Of a stretch of 25,557 bases of DNA, positions 13,641 to 21,973 are shown piece by piece; the stretch's first letter is position 1, and each line of letters opens with the position of its first letter. The notes below the pieces were generated by a model. It ran no database searches and had not been told where the DNA came from. It saw only the letters and a program-made list of their open reading frames with translations. The DNA comes from JBOGWP01 sp050693875 (GTDB lineage Bacteria; Actinomycetota; CADDZG01; JAHWKV01; JBOGWP01): the NCBI GenBank assembly GCA_050693875.1, contig JBOGWP010000069.1:1-25557 (forward strand). Reading direction: 5' to 3'. The position numbers were made by a program, and so were the translations under genes.

Positions 13641-14927
13641 TCATGCCTGCCGCGAACGTCCGGGTTCGGGCTTCCAGTGCGGCCACCACTCGAAGACCGC
13701 CGACCCGATCCGGACCTCGTCGCCCTCGCGCGCACCCGAATCGGAAAGCATCCGCTCGAGGCCCGCCCGCTCGAGCCGGGACTGGAGGTGGGCCACCGCC
13801 TGGGGGTTGGCGAGGTCCGTCATCGCCACCCAGCGCTCCACCGAACGCCCCGACACGCGCCAGGCCCCCTCCTCGCGGACGACCTCGACCCTCGACGGCT
13901 CGGTGCGGAACAGCTCGAAGCCCTCCCCCTCGCCTCCCTGCTCGCGGGCGTCGGCGACCCGCTCGTGCACCTGGTCGAGCAACTCGTCGAGGCCGAGGCG
14001 CTGCTGTGCCGAGATGAGCAGCGGGTCGATGCGCTCCGCGCGGAAGGCCGCCACGACCGCGTCGGCGGCGTGGGCCTCCACCGCGTCGATCTTGTTCAGC
14101 GCCACGACCTCGGGCCGCCCCACGAGGGCCGGATCGAACTTCAGCAGCTCGTCGCGAACGCTGCGGTAGTCGTGCAGCGGATCGCGGGGCGAGGTGAGGT
14201 CGAGGAGATGCACGAAGACCAGGGCACGCTTGGCGTGGCGCAGGAACTTGAGCCCGAGCCCGCGTCCCTCGTGGGCTCCCTCGATCAGCCCCGGGATGTC
14301 GCACATCGTGAAGCGCTCCTCGCCTCGCACGACGACGCCGAGCGTCGGCTCGAGGGTGGTGAAGGGGTAGTCGGCCACCTTGGGAGTGGCGGCAGACACG
14401 GCTCCGACCAGGGTGGACTTCCCGGCATTTGGGTAGCCGATCACGGCCACGTCGGCGATGAGCCTCAGCTCCAGACGAAGCCACAGTTCCTCCCCGGGCT
14501 CGCCGAGCTCGGCAAAGCCGGGGGCCCGCCGCTGCTCCGAGAGGAACGCGGCGTTGCCGCGGCCTCCCCGTCCGCCTCGGGCCGCGACAACGCGAGCCCC
14601 AGGCGAAGCGAGGTCGGCGAGGAGCGTCCCGTCGTCGAGACGCACGACTGTCCCCCGAGGAACGGCGAGGACGAGATCCTGTCCATCGGCGCCGCGGCGG
14701 TTGTTGCTCCGGCCCGGCCTTCCTATCGTGGCCCGCTGGTGGGGATGGTCGCGGAGCCATCCGAGCGTCGACGCGCTGTCATCGACGGCAAGCGCCACCG
14801 ACCCGCCGTTGCCCCCGGTGCCGCCGTCGGGGCCTCCACGGGGACGGTACTTCTCCCGCTGAAACGAGACCGCCCCGTTCCCCCCGCGGCCGCCCGAGAC
14901 AAAGATGCGCGCCTCGTCTACGAACAT
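13641..14927 (-). CDS. obgE: GTPase ObgE/CgtA
   Basis: Obg is an essential GTPase of late 50S assembly that also responds to ppGpp. The 428-residue product has three parts: the glycine-rich Obg fold (1-158, FVDEARIFVSGGRGGNGAVS, GPDGGTGGNGG, RGGRGGRGNAAF), the G domain (about 160-330: G1 GYPNAGKST, G3 DIPGLIEGAHEG, G4 NKID, G5 SAQ) and the OCT C-terminal domain (about 345-420). ATG 14927 begins MFVDEARI, the canonical N-terminus; the longer open frame upstream crosses the tandem repeats and is not part of the protein. No clear ribosome binding site is seen. The 370-base gap upstream holds the repeats and a hairpin, so obgE may be transcribed separately from rpmA. Confidence 0.97.
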   Translation of the reverse strand: MFVDEARIFVSGGRGGNGAVSFQREKYRPRGGPDGGTGGNGGSVALAVDDSASTLGWLRDHPHQRATIGRPGRSNNRRGADGQDLVLAVPRGTVVRLDDGTLLADLASPGARVVAARGGRGGRGNAAFLSEQRRAPGFAELGEPGEELWLRLELRLIADVAVIGYPNAGKSTLVGAVSAATPKVADYPFTTLEPTLGVVVRGEERFTMCDIPGLIEGAHEGRGLGLKFLRHAKRALVFVHLLDLTSPRDPLHDYRSVRDELLKFDPALVGRPEVVALNKIDAVEAHAADAVVAAFRAERIDPLLISAQQRLGLDELLDQVHERVADAREQGGEGEGFELFRTEPSRVEVVREEGAWRVSGRSVERWVAMTDLANPQAVAHLQSRLERAGLERMLSDSGAREGDEVRIGSAVFEWWPHWKPEPGRSRQA

Positions 14928-14970
14928 GCCGCCATGGTATCCGCGCGATTCGCGCATCCGCCGGTTTGTC

Positions 14971-15215
14971 TGGGGGGGCCGGGGGGCGGCAAGCCCTCCG
15001 AGCGAGAGCGAGGAGATCGGGCTGCTGCACTCCCCCGGCGGCGAGGAACGGTCCGCAAGGACCGGACCTGGTCGGAACAAGGGTGGGGGGGCCGGGGGGC
15101 GGCAGCTCCGAGCGAGAGCGAGGAGATCGGGCTGCTGCACTCCCCCGGCGGCGAGGAACGGCCCGCAGGACCGGACCCGGTCGGAACAAGGGTTGGGGGG
15201 GCCGGGGGGCGGCAG
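14971..15215. repeat. 110-113 bp tandem repeat (two full copies plus a partial third) with G-tracts upstream of obgE
   Basis: Units start at 14971, 15084 and 15194, each with T followed by seven G, CC, six G and CGGC on the plus strand. Copies 1 and 2 share a further stretch of about 85 bases containing GAGCGAGAGCGAGGAG, ATCGGGCTGCTGCACTCCCC and CGGCGGCGAGGAACGG with few differences. Copy 3 stops after the G-tract (15215). Copy 1 carries GGTCC-GCAA-GGACC, a small hairpin. The repeat lies between an uncharacterised gene and obgE, both on the minus strand, so the G-rich strand is the template and the RNA would be C-rich. No protein is supported in either direction. Confidence 0.85.
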
Positions 15216-15271
15216 GGCGACGACGGGTTTCTTGCAAGGAGCGCCATATCCGGCGGTGGCTGCAAGGAGAA

Positions 15272-15294
15272 CCGGGAGGGCAAGCCCTCGCCGG
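15272..15294 (-). terminator. Hairpin directly after the uncharacterised gene upstream of obgE
   Basis: On the minus strand the stop codon (15296-15298) is followed at once by CCGG, a C bulge, GAGGGC, TT, GCCCTC and CCGG, a 10-bp stem with one bulge. The bases after it are TTCTCCTT, only moderately U-rich. It may end or attenuate transcription before the repeat region. Confidence 0.5.
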
Positions 15295-15295
15295 G

Positions 15296-15955
15296 TCAGT
15301 CGGGCGGGCGGAGCGCGAACTGGCGGTTGATCGCGTCGAGCGTGGCTCGAACCGCCGCTTCGTGCGGGGCCCGGTCGCCTACGATGCAGGTTCCTAGCAG
15401 CACTCCCGGCTCGGTCAGTCCGGTGCGGACCAGCACGGCGGCCACCTGGAGCCCGAACAATTCCACCAGCGCCGTCGACTGGAGCACGAAAGCTCCATCG
15501 ACTCCCATGAGGGCCTCGGCGGCCTCCAGCGTCGTGGCCGCGGCGACCCGGATGTGGTGGGGGCTCGTGGGACCCCGTCCGGTTCCCCGGCTCTCGAGCC
15601 GCTCGAGCACCAGCCGCACCATCGCCGCCTCGTTGGTGCCGCGTTGCTCCACCAGTTCCTCGATGAGCTTCGGCTGCCCCGCGGCCGCCCTGTCGGCGGG
15701 GATCGGCGGCTTTCGCCCCTCGGTGGCCGAGAAGACGAATACGTGCTTCTTGTCTCCAAGTCCGTTCCGGGCCAGCACCTCTTCGATCGAGCGCCGGACG
15801 TCGGGAAGCGACGCTTCGCCGCCGGTCAGTACGTGCATCTCCATGCCGTGGCCCGGTCTCTCCTGCACCACCTCGGCATGGGCCACGCCGGGGATCTGCC
15901 CGACCTCATGCTCGAGGCGGATCGCCGCCCGCGTGTCGAAGATGCGTCTGCTCAC
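15296..15955 (-). CDS. Uncharacterised 219-residue two-domain protein between rpmA and obgE
   Basis: No named family is recognised. The N-terminal part (about 13-78) looks like an alpha/beta domain: LEHEVGQIPGVAHAEVV, then a helix LPDVRRSIEEVLARNG and a strand HVFVFSA. A linker (80-130) follows, then a second alpha/beta domain (about 131-212): SPHHIRVAAATTLEAAEALM, VELFGLQVAAVLVRTG, LLGTCIVGD and a terminal helix EAAVRATLDAINRQF. There is no signal peptide or membrane span. The start is GTG 15955 with a weak GGAA upstream; no better in-frame start exists before rpmA, which ends 106 bases away. Position among ribosome biogenesis genes hints at a shared role, but that is only context. Codon pattern and ordered strands and helices support a real gene. 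Confidence 0.75.
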   Translation of the reverse strand: MSRRIFDTRAAIRLEHEVGQIPGVAHAEVVQERPGHGMEMHVLTGGEASLPDVRRSIEEVLARNGLGDKKHVFVFSATEGRKPPIPADRAAAGQPKLIEELVEQRGTNEAAMVRLVLERLESRGTGRGPTSPHHIRVAAATTLEAAEALMGVDGAFVLQSTALVELFGLQVAAVLVRTGLTEPGVLLGTCIVGDRAPHEAAVRATLDAINRQFALRPPD

Positions 15956-16061
15956 GATTCCAACATCGGCCGCCGAGGGACCGGACTCAAATCGGACGTC
16001 CCGCGAGGGATGCCGAGGGAAACGAAAGAGCTCCCGGAGTTGACGCAGAGCGGGCCGAAGG

Positions 16062-16310
16062 TCAGCCGACGATGCTGACGTACCGCCGGCCGGCCCTCGC
16101 GTGGTACGAGGCGCGGCCCGCGGCCTTGGCGAACAGCGTGTCGTCGCCTCCGCGGCCGACCTGCACCCCCGGGTGAATCCTCGTGCCCCGCTGGCGGACG
16201 AGGATGGCTCCGGGCAGCACCGCCTGGCCACCGAAGACCTTGACGCCCAGACGCTTGGGGTTCGAGTCGCGGCCGTTGCGGGAGGCCGCGGCGCCCTTCT
16301 TGTGTGCCAT
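16062..16310 (-). CDS. rpmA: 50S ribosomal protein L27
   Basis: L27 is a 50S protein whose N-terminus reaches the peptidyl transferase centre. The 82-residue product is canonical: MAHKKGAAASRNGRDSNPKR, then LGVKVFGGQAVLPGAILVRQ and TLFAKAAGRA. It starts directly at AHKKG, without the cleavable leader seen in Firmicutes. It lies 30 bases downstream of rplU, the usual partner. Confidence 0.97.
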   Translation of the reverse strand: MAHKKGAAASRNGRDSNPKRLGVKVFGGQAVLPGAILVRQRGTRIHPGVQVGRGGDDTLFAKAAGRASYHARAGRRYVSIVG

Positions 16311-16340
16311 GACGGACCAGGGTACCAGACGTCGCGCCGG

Positions 16341-16901
16341 CTACGAGTCCTCCGCCGGCTCGGCGTCCTCACTGCCGACGGCTGCCGGTTTGGCGCCGTC
16401 GGGAGAGGTGGCGGACGTCTGCTCCGCGTCCATCCCGGGCTCTCGCGAGGCCGCCATCTCGGGCTCCCGCATGGCCCGAGCCTCGGGTTCCGGGGTCTCG
16501 GCCGGAGTCTCGGGCTCCGGAGTCTCGGGCTCCGGGGTCTCGGCCGGAGTCTCGGGGACCGGGGTCTCTACATGGGCAGCAGCGCCCCCTGGACCCCCTC
16601 CGATCCCGGTGACCTCGATCAGGCTGTACAGCTGGCGATGGCCGCGCTTGGTGGCGTAGCCGGTCTTCGGCCGGTACTTGAACACCGTCACCTTGTCGCC
16701 CTTGGCGTCGCCGAGCATCCTCGCCTCGACCGAGTAGGCCTTCAGTTCGCGTGCTCCGTAGATCGTGCGCCCGTCGTCGGTCACGACCAGCACGGGTGTG
16801 AACCGCAGGTTCTGGTCACGCGCCGCAAGGTGCTCGACCTCGAGCACGTCGCCGACGCTTACCTTGTATTGCTTCCCGCCCGTGCGGATCACCGCGTACA
16901 C
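16341..16901 (-). CDS. rplU: 50S ribosomal protein L21 with an acidic Pro-Glu-Thr-rich tail
   Basis: Residues 1-102 are ordinary L21 (MYAVIRTGGKQYKVSVGDVL, KVTVFKYRPKTGYATKRGHR), a 23S rRNA-binding protein of about 100 residues. Here the protein runs to 186 residues: a glycine patch (101-106) and a tail with about 21 acidic against 4 basic residues, including repeats of ETPEPETPEPETPAETPEPE type at 112-140. The tail is predicted to be disordered. Start is GTG 16901 with AAGGAGG (16906-16912) 4 bases upstream, overlapping the end of rne. Tails on L21 occur in other actinobacteria, but the repeat pattern is notable. The frame is intact to the TAG, so the extension looks real. Confidence 0.95.
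   Translation of the reverse strand: MYAVIRTGGKQYKVSVGDVLEVEHLAARDQNLRFTPVLVVTDDGRTIYGARELKAYSVEARMLGDAKGDKVTVFKYRPKTGYATKRGHRQLYSLIEVTGIGGGPGGAAAHVETPVPETPAETPEPETPEPETPAETPEPEARAMREPEMAASREPGMDAEQTSATSPDGAKPAAVGSEDAEPAEDS
16482..16568 (-). repeat. Coding repeats for the Pro-Glu-Thr tail of L21
   Basis: Codons for residues 112-140 of L21 repeat the pattern P-E-T-P-A/E with units of about 9-15 bases; on the plus strand the recurring core is GTCTCGG followed by CTCCGG or CCGGA. Such short in-frame repeats are prone to length change by slippage. Confidence 0.7.
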
Positions 16902-16911
16902 GTCGCCTCCT

Positions 16912-18678
16912 TCATCCTGATGTGTCGATATCGGTCAGCACGATCCCCCAACCGTGGCAGGTCTCGCACGTCACCGAGAAGGCCTCCAACAATCCCTCGG
17001 AGACCTTCTTCCGCGTCATCTGCGCCAGCCCGAGCTCGGAGATCCCGAACACCTGCGTGCGCGTCTTGTCCTTGGCAAGCGCCGCCTTGAGCACACGCAG
17101 CACCTCGGCCTGGTTGCGCTCGAGGAGCATGTCGATGAAGTCGATCACTATGATCCCGCCGATGTCGCGCAGTCGCAGCTGCTTGGCGACCTCCTCGGCG
17201 GCCTCGAGGTTCGTCTTCAGCACCGTCTCCTCGAGGGTGGACTTCCCGACGTAGCGGCCGGTGTTCACATCGATCACCGTCATCGCCTCCGTTCGGTCGA
17301 TGACGATGTGGCCCCCGGACGTGAGCCACACCCTCCGGTCGAGCGCCTTGCGAATCTGCTCGACCACGTGGAACTTCTCGAAGAGCGGCAGGGCGTTCTC
17401 GTACGGCTCCATCCGGTCGGCAAGGTCCGGCGTGACGTCCGCGATGTAGTCGCGGATCCGTTCGAACGCGTCCTTGTTGTCCACGACCACCCGCTCGACC
17501 TCCTGGTTGAAGAGGTCGCGCACCACCCGGATCACGAGCTCGGGCTCGGCGTGAAGGCGTGCGGGGGCCTTCGCCTGCTGAGCCTTCTGGTCGATGTCGT
17601 GCCAATCGCGGACGAGGCGATCGACGTCGCGGGCAACGTCCTCCTCCTTCGCCCCAAGTGCGGCGGTTCGGACGATGAGGCCGTAGCCATCCGGGCGAAC
17701 CGTGTCGGCGACGTCGCGCAGCCGGCGCCGTTCGTCGTCGGGCAGGCGGCGGCTGATGCCGATCGACTTCGCCTCCGGGACCAGCACCACGTGACGGCCG
17801 GCCAGGGAGATCTCGGTCGTGAGGCGCGCACCCTTGGCCCGCATGGGGTCCTTCGTCACCTGACAGAGGATCGACTGACCGGAACGGAGCACCTTCTCGA
17901 TGCGCGGGGGCGGCCCTTCGAGGTCCTCGTCGAACGACACCTCTCCGGCGTACAGCACCGCGTTGCGGTCCTCCCCGATGTCGACGAAGGCGGCTTCCAT
18001 GCCGGGCAGGACCTTCTGCACCTTCCCCAGGTAGACATTGCCGACGATCGATCGGTCCTCGTGATGCGCGACGTAATGCTCCACGAGCTCGCCGTCCTCC
18101 AGGACCGCGATCTGGTTCCGCTCGGTCCCCACCGCGATGATCATCGTGCGCGGCGTGAGCGGCGGCCCCTCCTCCGGCTCGGAGCGGGGACGGCGACGCC
18201 GGCGCCGGCGCCGGGTCGAGCCGCCGCTCGACGAATCGTCCTCGCCGCCGTCGTCCTCGGCGTCCTCGGTCTCCGCGGTCTCCGCCTCGGCCGGGGCCTT
18301 CATCCGGCGGTTCCGTCCGCCGCGGCTGCGGCGTCTGGCCGTAGTCGTGGTCTGGGTGGATTCCGCGGCGGGCGGTCGTTCGCCGCCGGAGAGCTCTACG
18401 ACGCCGTTGCCGGACCGGCCTGCGTCCTGGGACTCGGGGGCTTGTTCGGCCTTGGGGGCCTCCGGGGCCTGCGCGGCAGGCTGGTGCTGCTGGGGCTCCT
18501 CGGTTTCCAACGACGGTGAGCCGCCGGCATCTCCGTTCGACGTTGCCGAGGAGGAGCGAGGGCGACGCCGGCGACGCCGGCGGCGCGTGGGGCCCGAGCC
18601 TCCCGATGAAGCCTCGCCCCGTGCCTCTGCAGCCGGAGCCTGCTCCGCACTCTCGGAATCACCTGTGTGATCAGACAC
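16912..18678 (-). CDS. rne: Ribonuclease E/G with a long disordered arginine-rich N-terminus
   Basis: The enzyme is a metal-dependent endoribonuclease acting in mRNA decay and rRNA processing. Of 588 residues, 1-177 are disordered, with two identical basic blocks TRRRRRRRRPRS (31-42 and 155-166) separated by Gln/Pro/Glu-rich sequence. The catalytic part follows: S1 domain (about 213-280, GNVYLGKVQKVLPGMEAAFVD), 5'-sensor/RNase H-like region, and the DNase I-like site with D470 (VIDVNTGRYVG) and D513 (VIDFIDM). The zinc-link cysteines are C571 and C574 (TCETCHGWG). The protein ends soon after, so the basic region is N-terminal, unlike the C-terminal scaffold of E. coli RNase E. Start GTG 18678 has GGAGG 4 bases upstream. 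rplU follows after 10 bases. Confidence 0.95.
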   Translation of the reverse strand: MSDHTGDSESAEQAPAAEARGEASSGGSGPTRRRRRRRRPRSSSATSNGDAGGSPSLETEEPQQHQPAAQAPEAPKAEQAPESQDAGRSGNGVVELSGGERPPAAESTQTTTTARRRSRGGRNRRMKAPAEAETAETEDAEDDGGEDDSSSGGSTRRRRRRRRPRSEPEEGPPLTPRTMIIAVGTERNQIAVLEDGELVEHYVAHHEDRSIVGNVYLGKVQKVLPGMEAAFVDIGEDRNAVLYAGEVSFDEDLEGPPPRIEKVLRSGQSILCQVTKDPMRAKGARLTTEISLAGRHVVLVPEAKSIGISRRLPDDERRRLRDVADTVRPDGYGLIVRTAALGAKEEDVARDVDRLVRDWHDIDQKAQQAKAPARLHAEPELVIRVVRDLFNQEVERVVVDNKDAFERIRDYIADVTPDLADRMEPYENALPLFEKFHVVEQIRKALDRRVWLTSGGHIVIDRTEAMTVIDVNTGRYVGKSTLEETVLKTNLEAAEEVAKQLRLRDIGGIIVIDFIDMLLERNQAEVLRVLKAALAKDKTRTQVFGISELGLAQMTRKKVSEGLLEAFSVTCETCHGWGIVLTDIDTSG

Positions 18679-18797
18679 ATTGCCTCCATGCTTGAATCGC
18701 CTCGCGCCTCCCGCGTCATGGGGTGGCCCCGTTGCTCGGCGACGAACCGCTCGGAGTTGGAGCGACCAACGCGCGCGTGCGTGGGCACGTCCGGCTC

Positions 18798-18803
18798 AGT
18801 CTA
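18798..18803 (-). promoter_or_regulatory. Possible -10 element (TAGACT) upstream of rne
   Basis: The minus strand carries TAGACT in the 161-base gap between rodA and rne. A start near 18791 would give a leader of about 110 bases before the rne GTG. The -35 region is weak (CTGAGA), so this is tentative. Confidence 0.25.
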
Positions 18804-18839
18804 CCAGCGGTCTTTGGTCCTCTCAGTGGCGATCGAAAC

Positions 18840-20012
18840 TCACACGAACCGTCGCATGTGCACGTTCATCAGCAGCCCGGCGGCCATGAACGAGGTGAGC
18901 AGCGACGATCCGCCGTAGGAGACGAAGGGCAGCGGGATGCCGGTTATCGGGATGATCCCGATGGTCATGCCGATGTTGACAAACGTCTGGAACACGAACA
19001 TGCCTGCGATGCCGGCAGCAAGGTAGGTGCCGAACCGATCCTTCGACAGGACGGCGATCCGTAGGCATCGCCATGACAGGAACGAGAACAGCCCGACCAC
19101 GGCCAGCGAACCGACGAAGCCCATCTCCTCGCCGATCACGGTGAAGATGAAGTCGGTGTGCTGATGCGGGACGTAGTCGAGGTTGGTCTGCGTACCCCGG
19201 AAGAGGCCCTTGCCCACGAGTCCTCCCGACCCGATCGCGATCTTCGACTGCGCGAGGTTGTATCCGGCCAGCTGAAGGTCGGCCTTGTCGTCGAGGAACG
19301 CGGTCAGGCGAGCGACCTGGTAGTCGTGCAGCAGACCGAGCTGGAGGACGAGGGCAACCGCGGCGGCGGCAGCAGCCATCAGCACGGCCAGCCACCGGCC
19401 CCGGATCCCTGCAACCAGCAGCACGGTGAGCACGATCGCTCCCATGAGGAGCACCGTGCCGAGGTCGGGCTGGAGGTGGACCAGCGCGGCGGGCAGTGCG
19501 GTCAGAGCCAGCGCGAGCACCATGCGCGCGCCCCCCGTCGGGACGCGTTCGCTCGCGCACAACGCGGCGAGTGCCACGATCAGCACGATCTTCGTCATCT
19601 CGGACGGCTGCATCTGCAGGGGCCCGAGGTTGATCCAGCGCTGCGCCCCGGCAGTGGTGTGGCCGGCGGGGCTCAGGACGAGGATGAGCATCCCCAGCCC
19701 CGCGGCGTAAATCAGCGGCGCGAGGCCGCGGAGCTGTCGGTAGTCGAAGAGCAGCATCACGAGAAAGGCGATCAGTGCCAGCGCGAGGAAGGCCAGCTGC
19801 CGCTTCAGGAAGAAATGGGGATCCCGATTGAGCGAGGTGAGCCCGGTACGCGTGGCGGAGTAGATGGCCACCGCTCCCACGAGCGACAGGGCGGAGACGA
19901 CGAGCAGCAGCGAGAGGTCGAGGTGGCGGATGGGGGCCTTCTTGGAAAGGTGCCGGGGCACGAGCCGCTCGCGCCCGACCTGCTCGACCCTTCCATAGAG
20001 CGAGTCGGCCAT
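18840..20012 (-). CDS. rodA: Peptidoglycan glycosyltransferase RodA (SEDS family)
   Basis: RodA is the membrane polymerase of the elongation machinery and works with PBP2 on lipid II. The 390-residue product has about ten hydrophobic spans and a basic cytoplasmic N-terminus of about 27 residues. SEDS landmarks are PSEMTKIVLIV, LQPDLGTVLLMG with the conserved aspartate, GLFRGTQTNLDYVPHQHTDF, FTVIGEEMGFVG and PFVSYGGSSLL. Start ATG 20012 shares one base with the mrdA stop (TGATG), which fixes it and couples RodA to its partner PBP2. The presence of mreC and mreD nearby favours RodA over FtsW. Confidence 0.95.
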   Translation of the reverse strand: MADSLYGRVEQVGRERLVPRHLSKKAPIRHLDLSLLLVVSALSLVGAVAIYSATRTGLTSLNRDPHFFLKRQLAFLALALIAFLVMLLFDYRQLRGLAPLIYAAGLGMLILVLSPAGHTTAGAQRWINLGPLQMQPSEMTKIVLIVALAALCASERVPTGGARMVLALALTALPAALVHLQPDLGTVLLMGAIVLTVLLVAGIRGRWLAVLMAAAAAAVALVLQLGLLHDYQVARLTAFLDDKADLQLAGYNLAQSKIAIGSGGLVGKGLFRGTQTNLDYVPHQHTDFIFTVIGEEMGFVGSLAVVGLFSFLSWRCLRIAVLSKDRFGTYLAAGIAGMFVFQTFVNIGMTIGIIPITGIPLPFVSYGGSSLLTSFMAAGLLMNVHMRRFV

Positions 20013-21919
20013 CAGTCGGTCCTCGCCGAGGGTGTGATCTCCGACAGGGGCAGCCCGAACAGCCCCTCGATGATGCGCCGTGCGACCGGGGCTGCGGTCT
20101 CGCCGCCGTGCCCGGCCTCCTCGAGCATCACCGCGACCACATACTGGGGGTTCTGGGCCGGGGCGTACGCCACGAACCAGGCATAGGGCTGCTTGGGGGG
20201 AACGGTCTGGAGTTCGGCGGTGCCGGTCTTGGCGGCCACGGTGACGGCCTGGAAAGGAAAGCCCGTGAACGGGCCCTTCGCCGTCCCGTTCACCACCACG
20301 CCGTCGAGGCCCTGACGAATGATGTCGAGGTTCGCGGGCGACACCGGCAGCTTGCCGAGCTCACGCGCCTCGATGGTGCGCACCACGCGGTCCCCATCGG
20401 CCACCTTGAGCCCGAGGTGCGGCCGGAAGAGCGTTCCACCGTTCGCGATGGCGGCGTAGGAGCTGGCGAGCTGGATCGGGGTGGTCGTGAGGTCGCCCTG
20501 CCCGATCGACATGTTGATCGTGTAGCCGGGGAGCCAGATCTTGTAGGGAAAGGCCTGCGGGAAGCGGGCGTGCACCTCCTTCAGCCACCCCTCGTCCGGC
20601 ACGCGGCCGGCGCCCTCGAAGGGAAGCTCGACACCGGTGCGGCTGCCGAAGCCGAATTGGCGGGCGTAGTCCTGAAGCCGCTCGCCCTGCCCACCCCGGA
20701 ATCGCCGCCAGAACTCGGCACCGAAGCCGTAGAACACGGTGTCGCACGACTCGACGAGCGCCTGGGCAAGCGAGATCATCCCGCCGTCGACCGTGCGCCA
20801 GTTTCGGAAGTTCTGATCGTAGAGGCGGACAGAGGGCGGGCAGGCGAACCGACTGTTGCGAGAGGCCAGGCCTTCCTGGAGCGCCGCGGCCGCGGTCACC
20901 GTCTTGAACGTCGACCCTGGCGGGAAGGCTGCCTGGGTGACCCGGTCGATCAGGGGCTTTGCCGGATCATCTTGGAGCTGCCGGAACCCGGCCTGCGATA
21001 TGCCGCCCACGAACAGGCCGGGGTCGTAGGTCGGGTAGGACGCCATGGCAAGGATCTCGCCGTTGCGCGGGTCGAGGACCACGGCACCGCCCGAGGGAGC
21101 GAGATACCGCTTGGCGGACTCCTTGTCGTAGATCGTGCGGGCCTTGAGGATGCCCTGCGCGAGCGACTCCTCGACCAGGGTCTGCACGGTGGCATCGAGG
21201 GTCAGTTGCAGGTCGAGGCCCGGCACCGGCTCGCGGCGCTGCCCGGGCAGCTCGCCCTTCGACTTGCCCGATGCATCGACCTGCAGCTTGACGAGTCCCT
21301 CCTCGCCGTGGAGGTCGTGCTCGTAGGCGTACTCCAACCCCGCCCGGCCCACCACGGAACCGGGCCGGTACCCCGAGTAGCGCTCCTGCTTGAGTTGCTC
21401 GGAGGTGATCTGCCCCACGTAGCCGATCGCATGGGCCGCCAACGCTCCCTTCGGATAGATCCGCACTGGGCGCGTCTCCGCGGAGACGCCGGGGAACTCG
21501 TCCCGGTGCTCGAGGATGTAGACGACGAGGTCTTCGGAGACGTCTTCGGCGATGGGAATCGCGCTGTACGGGAGCGCCCGCTTGTCGGCCAGGCGCTCCT
21601 CCACCTGTTGCACCGACACCCCCAGCAGGCCGGCAAGCCGGCCCAGCGTCTGCTCCCGGTCGCGCACCTCGTCGGGTCGGACCAGGATCACCAGCGAGGG
21701 CCGGTTCTTGAGGAGGACCTCGCCGTTTCGATCGAGGATCCGCCCCCGCGCCGGTTGGATGGGCACGATCCGGACCTGGTTCTGGACTGCGGCCTCGCGA
21801 TAGGTGCGCTGGGCGAGCACCTGGAGGAACCACAGGCGCATCACCAGCGCGCTCATGAGGGAGACGACAAGCATCCCCAGAAACGCGACGCGCAGCCGCG
21901 TGTGATCGGCCGCCTGCAT
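20012..21919 (-). CDS. mrdA: Penicillin-binding protein 2 (elongation transpeptidase)
   Basis: This class B PBP cross-links peptidoglycan for side-wall growth with RodA. The 635-residue product has a membrane anchor (about 11-33), a dimerisation/pedestal domain (RGRILDRNGEVL at 58-69; GYRPGSVVGRAGLEYAYEHD near 183-202) and a transpeptidase domain. Active-site motifs are S336-x-x-K339 in PPGSTFKTV, S391-C-D393 and K564-T-G566 in AAKTGTAE. The S-x-D variant of the second motif is normal for PBP2. ATG 21919 is chosen because GGTGAG lies 6 bases upstream and the anchor starts there. mreD ends 76 bases upstream, with a hairpin between. Confidence 0.96.
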   Translation of the reverse strand: MQAADHTRLRVAFLGMLVVSLMSALVMRLWFLQVLAQRTYREAAVQNQVRIVPIQPARGRILDRNGEVLLKNRPSLVILVRPDEVRDREQTLGRLAGLLGVSVQQVEERLADKRALPYSAIPIAEDVSEDLVVYILEHRDEFPGVSAETRPVRIYPKGALAAHAIGYVGQITSEQLKQERYSGYRPGSVVGRAGLEYAYEHDLHGEEGLVKLQVDASGKSKGELPGQRREPVPGLDLQLTLDATVQTLVEESLAQGILKARTIYDKESAKRYLAPSGGAVVLDPRNGEILAMASYPTYDPGLFVGGISQAGFRQLQDDPAKPLIDRVTQAAFPPGSTFKTVTAAAALQEGLASRNSRFACPPSVRLYDQNFRNWRTVDGGMISLAQALVESCDTVFYGFGAEFWRRFRGGQGERLQDYARQFGFGSRTGVELPFEGAGRVPDEGWLKEVHARFPQAFPYKIWLPGYTINMSIGQGDLTTTPIQLASSYAAIANGGTLFRPHLGLKVADGDRVVRTIEARELGKLPVSPANLDIIRQGLDGVVVNGTAKGPFTGFPFQAVTVAAKTGTAELQTVPPKQPYAWFVAYAPAQNPQYVVAVMLEEAGHGGETAAPVARRIIEGLFGLPLSEITPSARTD

Positions 21920-21973
21920 CAGAGACTCACCGTCGCCGGACCGGCTTGCGCGACCCCACAAGAACGGGGGGTG

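Noticed and set aside
12836..14017. 393-residue plus-strand open frame
   Set aside because: It is the shadow of proB and obgE with Arg/Pro-rich composition only.
14971..15215. CRISPR array
   Set aside because: The repeats are contiguous, about 110 bp, without unique spacers, and no cas genes are near.
13365..16043. 892-residue open frame on the plus strand
   Set aside because: It runs antisense to proB, obgE, the tandem repeat and an uncharacterised gene. Its composition is typical of GC-rich shadow frames and it has no domain or ribosome binding site.
16954..18519. 521-residue plus-strand open frame
   Set aside because: It is the antisense shadow of rne; the His/Asp/Leu-rich pattern comes from reading the opposite strand.
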